NCBI GenBank assembly: GCA_903924445.1 | Contig: CAIYBQ010000394.1 | Location: 1 to 18,060 of the forward strand | Length of the DNA stretch: 18,060 bases | Direction: 5' to 3' | Source of the DNA: an uncultured Armatimonadota bacterium | Lineage (GTDB): Bacteria > Armatimonadota > Armatimonadia > Armatimonadales > Armatimonadaceae | Part shown: piece after piece, positions 14,815 to 18,060 of the stretch | Layout: every line of letters starts with the position of its first letter | Position numbering within the stretch: the first letter of the stretch is position 1 | Notes under the pieces: generated by a model | What the model saw: the letters and a program-made list of their open reading frames with translations, nothing else | Told to the model about the DNA's origin: nothing | Databases searched by the model: none | Position numbers and translations under genes: made by a program

Positions 14815-15163
14815 AATGTTCTTCCTTTGCTCAACACAACACTGTGTCAATGCCGTAAATGCTTCTCGTACCATTCGCAACATCGCGTATGGAGCAGATG
14901 CAAATCCTAAACGGTTTCGCTCCGGTAAAACTCACCGTATGCGAAAGTTGTGCGTGTTATAGGCAAAATAAGTGGGCCTATTGTTAAGGATGAGTCAAGC
15001 GAATACTTGTTTAGGGGCCAAAAGGGAAACACGTTTGCCGGATAAAGACCGGTTTACAAATTCTGTGAATTAATAAGATTTTGTTAAATCTGCTATTCAT
15101 AGCATTTGATTAACAGAGAGTGTTGATTCCGTACCTAAACTCTAACCGAAAGGAATTTCCCTT
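14815..15163. other. Divergent intergenic region upstream of pseudopilin 2
   Basis: About 349 bases without a gene, between the solenoid gene (-) and pseudopilin 2 (+). It contains an inverted repeat ATAGGC/GCCTAT (14959-14964, 14976-14981) and a larger dyad at 15082-15115. It is increasingly AT-rich toward the pilin. A TTTACA near 15053 could be a -35 but no convincing -10 is placed at standard distance. Confidence 0.5.
15082..15115. promoter_or_regulatory. Extended dyad upstream of pseudopilin 2
   Basis: Nested inverted repeats: outer TGTTAA (15082-15087) with TTAACA (15110-15115), inner TGCTAT (15091-15096) with ATAGCA (15099-15104), and an added TC/GA pair between them. The centre is TC at 15097-15098. 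It ends 48 bases before the pilin ATG. It could be an operator for a dimeric regulator or, if transcribed, a leader hairpin. There is no T-run after it, so a terminator is unlikely. Confidence 0.5.
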
Positions 15164-15922
15164 ATGCGACGTTCAGCCTTTACCCTTATTGAACTCTTAG
15201 TAGTTATTGCCATTATTGCAATTCTTGCAGCCATCTTGTTTCCTGTTTTTGCGCAGGCCCGCGAGGCCGCTCGCCAAACGAGCTGCTTGAGCAATACCAA
15301 GCAGTTTGCAACAGCGACCATCATGTACGTTCAGGACTACGATGAGACGATGCCGCAATCCGTTTACAGCATGGATGCAGCGATTCTCCTCCCTGGTTCT
15401 GGAAACCGTGTCTTCACGGTCTATGATGCCGTGCTCCCATACATGAAGAACACGGAAGTCCTGATCTGCCCAAGCAACCGCCCCGGAATTGACTTCCCTG
15501 GCATCATGGCACCTCTCGGACTCCGTGGCAGCGGCAACTTCCGCTTCTCTAGCTACGCGCTCAACTTTGCGTTGTTCCAGGATCCAGCGCTTCCACCAGG
15601 CTTGTTCCAGGATGACCCGGTTGTTTCGCTTGCGGCCGTCGAAGATGTCGTAAACACAACCATGTTCTACGATTCAACGTATGTTTTGCCAGGTGGCAAG
15701 CTGCCAGATCCGAGCTGCCCAAACCCAACCGGTCCATTTGGCTGGGACAACTTCCCAGGAGCCCCACGGCACAAGGACGGGATGTGTGTCAACTTCGTAG
15801 ATGGTCACTCCAAGTGGTTCCCACGCCGTGGGAAGATACAGGGGACATCCTTTGGCGATGTACCAACGTATACACTCCCATGTGACCTCTCTGGCATTCC
15901 AGGTGGAACACCAAACACATGA
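15164..15922 (+). CDS. Type IV pilin-like secreted protein (pseudopilin 2)
   Basis: A 252-residue prepilin-like protein, a paralogue of the genes at 9315 and 17235. The leader is only five residues (MRRSA), then FTLIE (Phe +1, Glu +5) and the hydrophobic helix to about residue 29. FAQAREAARQTSCLSNTKQF and MYVQDYDETMP follow. The middle part differs from the paralogues (GSGNFRFSSYALNFALF, 122-138). It ends with a RHKDGMCVNFVDGHSKWFP box (202-219), the family's C-terminal signature. ATG 15164 has AAAGGA at 15149-15154. The stop overlaps the start of a small lipoprotein gene (ATGA), so the two are translationally coupled. The upstream dyad suggests regulation. The role is unknown; surface exposure is inferred from the family. 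Confidence 0.9.
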   Translation: MRRSAFTLIELLVVIAIIAILAAILFPVFAQAREAARQTSCLSNTKQFATATIMYVQDYDETMPQSVYSMDAAILLPGSGNRVFTVYDAVLPYMKNTEVLICPSNRPGIDFPGIMAPLGLRGSGNFRFSSYALNFALFQDPALPPGLFQDDPVVSLAAVEDVVNTTMFYDSTYVLPGGKLPDPSCPNPTGPFGWDNFPGAPRHKDGMCVNFVDGHSKWFPRRGKIQGTSFGDVPTYTLPCDLSGIPGGTPNT

Positions 15923-16143
15923 TGGGGCTTAGGTTCGTTACGGTGCTTGGTGTAATCATGCTCGCTGTCGTGACGGTTAGTGCCACTGGTGGTTGCAAGG
16001 CGACTCAGCCGACGTCGACTGCCGCACCAGCACCAGCGGCTACGACTGATCAACCTCAAGCAGCACCTACATCCACTGGCGCGCAAGCGCCAGCTGTACC
16101 AGATTCTGCAGAACCAGCTGGTTCACAGGTTCAGTTCAAGTAG
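15919..16143 (+). CDS. Small putative lipoprotein with Ala/Pro/Thr-rich tail
   Basis: A 74-residue protein. Residues about 4-22 are a hydrophobic signal (LRFVTVLGVIMLAVVTVSA) followed by TGGCK, a weak lipobox with Cys at 26 and Thr instead of Leu at -3. The rest is low-complexity Ala, Pro, Thr, Gln and Ser, like a flexible linker, ending in GSQVQFK with no folded domain. ATG 15919 overlaps the pilin stop (ATGA), and a second ATG follows at 15922. A strong terminator lies 63 bases after the stop, so pilin and lipoprotein form a two-gene unit. If lipidated it would tether at a membrane. The function is unknown. Such small genes are easily missed. Confidence 0.7.
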   Translation: MMGLRFVTVLGVIMLAVVTVSATGGCKATQPTSTAAPAPAATTDQPQAAPTSTGAQAPAVPDSAEPAGSQVQFK

Positions 16144-16206
16144 AGCTTGTCATTCGACTTGGTGCATTGTGATGCGGGTCCCTGCATCTAGGTTGCCTGA
16201 CAAAGT

Positions 16207-16252
16207 CAAACCCCCATTTCTAAAATTAGATATGGGGGTTTGTCATATTTTT
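16207..16252 (+). terminator. Intrinsic terminator of the pseudopilin 2 / lipoprotein unit
   Basis: A perfect 11-bp stem (CAAACCCCCAT at 16207-16217, ATGGGGGTTTG at 16232-16242) with a 14-base loop, followed by TCATATTTTT. It is correctly placed after the lipoprotein stop on the plus strand. Confidence 0.9.
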
Positions 16253-16287
16253 GAGTCAGTCAACATGCGTTGATGATGTCAAGTCGC

Positions 16288-16362
16288 CTACTTCACCAGC
16301 GTTGCGACAAACTCAACCCAAAGAATATCCAGCTTCTTCCCAGTCGACTTTTCGAATAGCTC
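16288..16362 (-). pseudogene. Duplicated 3'-end fragment of the neighbouring peptidase gene
   Basis: This 75-base segment is about 84% identical (I count 12 differences) to 16414-16488, the last 25 codons of the peptidase gene, at an offset of 126 bases. In the minus-strand frame it still reads ELFEKSTGKKLDILWVEFV and then ATLVK before its own stop, against ELFEKSTGKKLDVLWGEFV and then ATQVK in the intact gene. No upstream part of the gene is present, so it is a remnant. Most differences are silent or conservative, suggesting that it was coding for some time before the rest was lost. Confidence 0.85.
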
Positions 16363-16413
16363 AGTTTGCTCGATCCGTCGTATGCCTTGGGCACCAAAAA
16401 GAAAAGAAGAACG

Positions 16414-17109
16414 CTACTTCACCTGCGTTGCGACAAACTCACCCCAGAGGACATCCAGCTTTTTGCCCGTCGATTTCTCGAACAACTCATCTGAATACGC
16501 ACGTGTTTTCATCGCCTTGTCGAGCATGCGAACCAAGCCATGGTCATACTTATGCGTCAAGTAGGCAAGAAAGTATGCCGTCACACGGTACGCATCCGTG
16601 TACTTGTTGTTCGCAGTAATCTTCGTGCGCGGCGCCTCAGGCTCATACCTCCACCAGCGGATGTAATCCGCGACGCCTTCGACCAACCAGCCTGGATTTG
16701 ACCGACTGTTCGGATACGCCTGAATCAAATGCGTCATCTCGTGAATCATCATCCCAAAGTCATCCGGGTGCGATCGTACCCACGGGATACTCACAAAGAT
16801 GCCACCGCCTGTCGCATACGCGGGAGCATCCTGCTTGAGCTGAAATGTGACCTTAATCGTGTCCGCTGGCTTGCTCTGGTCCGTACCCAAGAGGTTCCAG
16901 ACAATTGGGTACCACTGCTCTAACAGGGTCGCAGAAATCTTTCCCCATTCGGCGAGGTCGGGCGCTGCGGATGTATCCACAATCACTTTAGGCGTCGGAA
17001 CAGCCATCGCAGAGCTGAGCACATAGGCCTGTTTTGTCAGAGCATCCCCGGTTGGCAATGCAGGACCCTGGGTTTGTTGGAGGAGGAGCGCAAGCGCAAG
17101 TATCGTCAT
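16414..17109 (-). CDS. Secreted metallopeptidase, basic secretory protein-like
   Basis: A 231-residue protein with a short hydrophobic N-terminus (MTILALALLLQQ), probably a signal peptide. The zinc-binding motif HEMTH is at 123-127, followed by LIQAYP and then by PGWLVEGVADYIRWW (139-153) carrying the third acidic residue (Glu144 or Asp148). This layout matches the peptidase family of plants and bacteria called basic secretory proteins (PF04450 type). KVIVDTSAAPDLAEWG near 41-56 is the family's N-terminal strand and helix. Proteolysis of extracellular or periplasmic protein is inferred. The ATG at 17109 is the only sensible start; the ribosome-binding site is weak. A partial copy of its 3' end lies at 16288-16362. 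A terminator at 17160-17203 separates it from pseudopilin 3. Confidence 0.82.
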   Translation of the reverse strand: MTILALALLLQQTQGPALPTGDALTKQAYVLSSAMAVPTPKVIVDTSAAPDLAEWGKISATLLEQWYPIVWNLLGTDQSKPADTIKVTFQLKQDAPAYATGGGIFVSIPWVRSHPDDFGMMIHEMTHLIQAYPNSRSNPGWLVEGVADYIRWWRYEPEAPRTKITANNKYTDAYRVTAYFLAYLTHKYDHGLVRMLDKAMKTRAYSDELFEKSTGKKLDVLWGEFVATQVK

Positions 17110-17159
17110 CGTAGTCTCTAATTAGCATATGCAGACCACTACGTGCCCGTGCATCGGTG

Positions 17160-17203
17160 AAAAACAAAACCCCCACCGCTGGGATAATCCATGCGATGGG
17201 GGT
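17160..17203 (-). terminator. Intrinsic terminator of pseudopilin 3
   Basis: An 11-bp stem with one G-T type mismatch (17169-17179 with 17193-17203) and a 13-base loop. On the minus strand it is followed by a T-rich tract, TTTTGTTTTT. It lies 32 bases after the pilin stop. Confidence 0.88.
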
Positions 17204-17234
17204 GTCTAGGTCATGTGTCCTTGCGGACGGAGGT

Positions 17235-18060
17235 TTAGTCTTCTTCTACGGTGAAGCGGAACATTGGGCCGCCAGCGACGCGGGTCTCACCGAGGGTCTC
17301 GAGGCGGGTTGCCTTGACGTGACCATCACACCAAACTACATTCGCGAACTTCATATGGCGGCCAAGAATCGCACCGTTGTTGCGGCGGTTGATCAGGGCC
17401 GGGAATGGGAAGGTATTGTTTGGCTGTGTTGGCTGAGGATCAAGCAGATCCTTGCGGTAGAAGTCACCCGACTGTCCGTAGCCCTGAACTTCCGTGTAGA
17501 GAACGGTGTCTGCTGGAAGTGCAACGGATGCCATCGACATGTTGTTAGGTGGAGTAAATGCATCCCCAGCCTGATAGTACATATTATTGATGGCGTAGCT
17601 ACCAAAGCGGCGGCCAACATTGTAAGTTCCAAGAGGGTCGCCACAGTCGGCCTCACGGTAGACCTGGGAGCCATCCGGGGAATACGGCTGATACACGTAT
17701 TTACGGTTGCCCATAATGGTGTGTCGTGTGCCGTCCACAAGGGTTCCGGAGATCGCTGCAAATGAATCACTTGGGCAGTTGAACACCTGAGTGTTCTTCG
17801 TGTATGGCTGAATGACATCCATCCAGCGTGGAGTGGAGCAGTTTGTGAAGTGTGCACCTTCAGGAACACGGGTGCCATCTGCAAAGACGTTTGCGTGGAT
17901 GACTTCGTCGTAGTCCTGTGCGTACATCATGGATGCAAGACCGATTTGCTTTGTGTTCGAGAGGCAGCTTGCGCCACGGGCCTTTTCACGTGCCTGGGCG
18001 AAGACTGGGAAGAGAATGGCTGCAAGGATGGCGATGATAGCAATCACGACCAACAACTCA
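17235..18060 (-). CDS. Type IV pilin-like secreted protein (pseudopilin 3), 5' end missing
   Basis: The frame is open to the window edge and enters at ELLVVIAIIAILAAIL, so only the short leader and the FTLI residues lie outside. The visible part is about 274 residues. After the helix come FAQAREKARGASCLSNTKQI and MYAQDYDEV, then a variable middle, and a WCDGHVKATR box near the C-terminus. It is a paralogue of the pseudopilins at 9315 and 15164, closer to pseudopilin 1 in the first 60 residues. The body contains several cysteines (STPRW and FNCPSD region, ADCGDP) that may form disulfides after export. The gene ends in TAA and is followed by a clear terminator. Its promoter is outside the window. 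Confidence 0.9.
   Translation of the reverse strand, partial: ELLVVIAIIAILAAILFPVFAQAREKARGASCLSNTKQIGLASMMYAQDYDEVIHANVFADGTRVPEGAHFTNCSTPRWMDVIQPYTKNTQVFNCPSDSFAAISGTLVDGTRHTIMGNRKYVYQPYSPDGSQVYREADCGDPLGTYNVGRRFGSYAINNMYYQAGDAFTPPNNMSMASVALPADTVLYTEVQGYGQSGDFYRKDLLDPQPTQPNNTFPFPALINRRNNGAILGRHMKFANVVWCDGHVKATRLETLGETRVAGGPMFRFTVEED

Noticed and set aside
14573..14962. A 129-codon plus-strand frame with hydrophobic stretches, opposite the solenoid gene
   Set aside because: No ribosome-binding site, no family features, and the opposite frame has a good start and regular strand repeats.
16251..16619. A 122-codon plus-strand frame with internal sequence repetition
   Set aside because: The repetition is explained by the duplicated 3' end of the minus-strand peptidase gene; the frame is its antisense shadow.
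1..18060. tRNA, rRNA, CRISPR array, integrase or phage genes
   Set aside because: None seen by eye: no cloverleaf with a CCA end, no regularly spaced repeats and no characteristic proteins. A covariance-model search would be needed to exclude small structured RNAs.

Overview
The window looks like chromosomal DNA from a member of the Armatimonadota (Fimbriimonas/Chthonomonas/Capsulimonas-like) or a near relative. The best clue is three separate type IV-like prepilin genes with the near-invariant N-terminus FTLIELLVVIAIIAILAAIL followed by FPVFAQAR and a Cys-Leu-Ser-Asn segment; large families of such secreted pseudopilins are typical of that phylum. This is inference from protein signatures, not a database match. 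No rRNA, tRNA, CRISPR array, integrase or insertion sequence was seen.

Layout. (1) 1-4080, + strand: a tightly packed peptide/nickel-type (Dpp/Opp) ABC importer operon. It holds the 3' end of the solute-binding protein, two permeases and two ATPases, with junctions that overlap or are only a few bases apart. (2) 4273-5988, - strand: an ABC-F ribosome-associated ATPase. (3) 6118-6715, + strand: a small antitoxin and a Doc/Fic toxin; the toxin is broken by a one-base frameshift in a run of five T. (4) 6753-9212, - strand: a membrane-anchored beta-propeller plus phosphoesterase protein. (5) 9315-10175, - strand: pseudopilin 1, with a recognisable promoter and leader. (6) 10666-12978, + strand: a large secreted protein combining nucleoside hydrolase-like, F5/8C-like, Big2-like and lectin-like domains. 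(7) 13217-14509, + strand: FolC. (8) 14506-14814, - strand: a small beta-solenoid-like protein. (9) 15164-16143, + strand: pseudopilin 2 translationally coupled to a tiny putative lipoprotein and closed by a strong terminator. (10) 16414-17109, - strand: a secreted HExxH peptidase, with a duplicated scrap of its own 3' end just beyond it. (11) 17235-18060, - strand: pseudopilin 3, cut by the window edge.

The most notable non-coding structure is a repeat of about 106 bp, about 83% identical without gaps, at 10205-10310 and 13023-13128. Copy A is the promoter and 5' leader of pseudopilin 1. Copy B has the same orientation and a preserved -35/-10 pair but no pilin downstream, so it would fire antisense into the 770-residue secreted-protein gene. 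The two copies bracket that gene.

Functionally the window mixes housekeeping genes (peptide uptake, folate polyglutamylation, ribosome-associated ATPase) with an extracellular set: pseudopilins, peptidase, nucleoside hydrolase-like protein, phosphoesterase and lipoprotein. I see no strong evidence for a wholly new multi-gene system. The best candidates for new biology are the duplicated pilin promoter/leader, the pilin-lipoprotein coupling with its upstream dyad, and the four-domain secreted protein.
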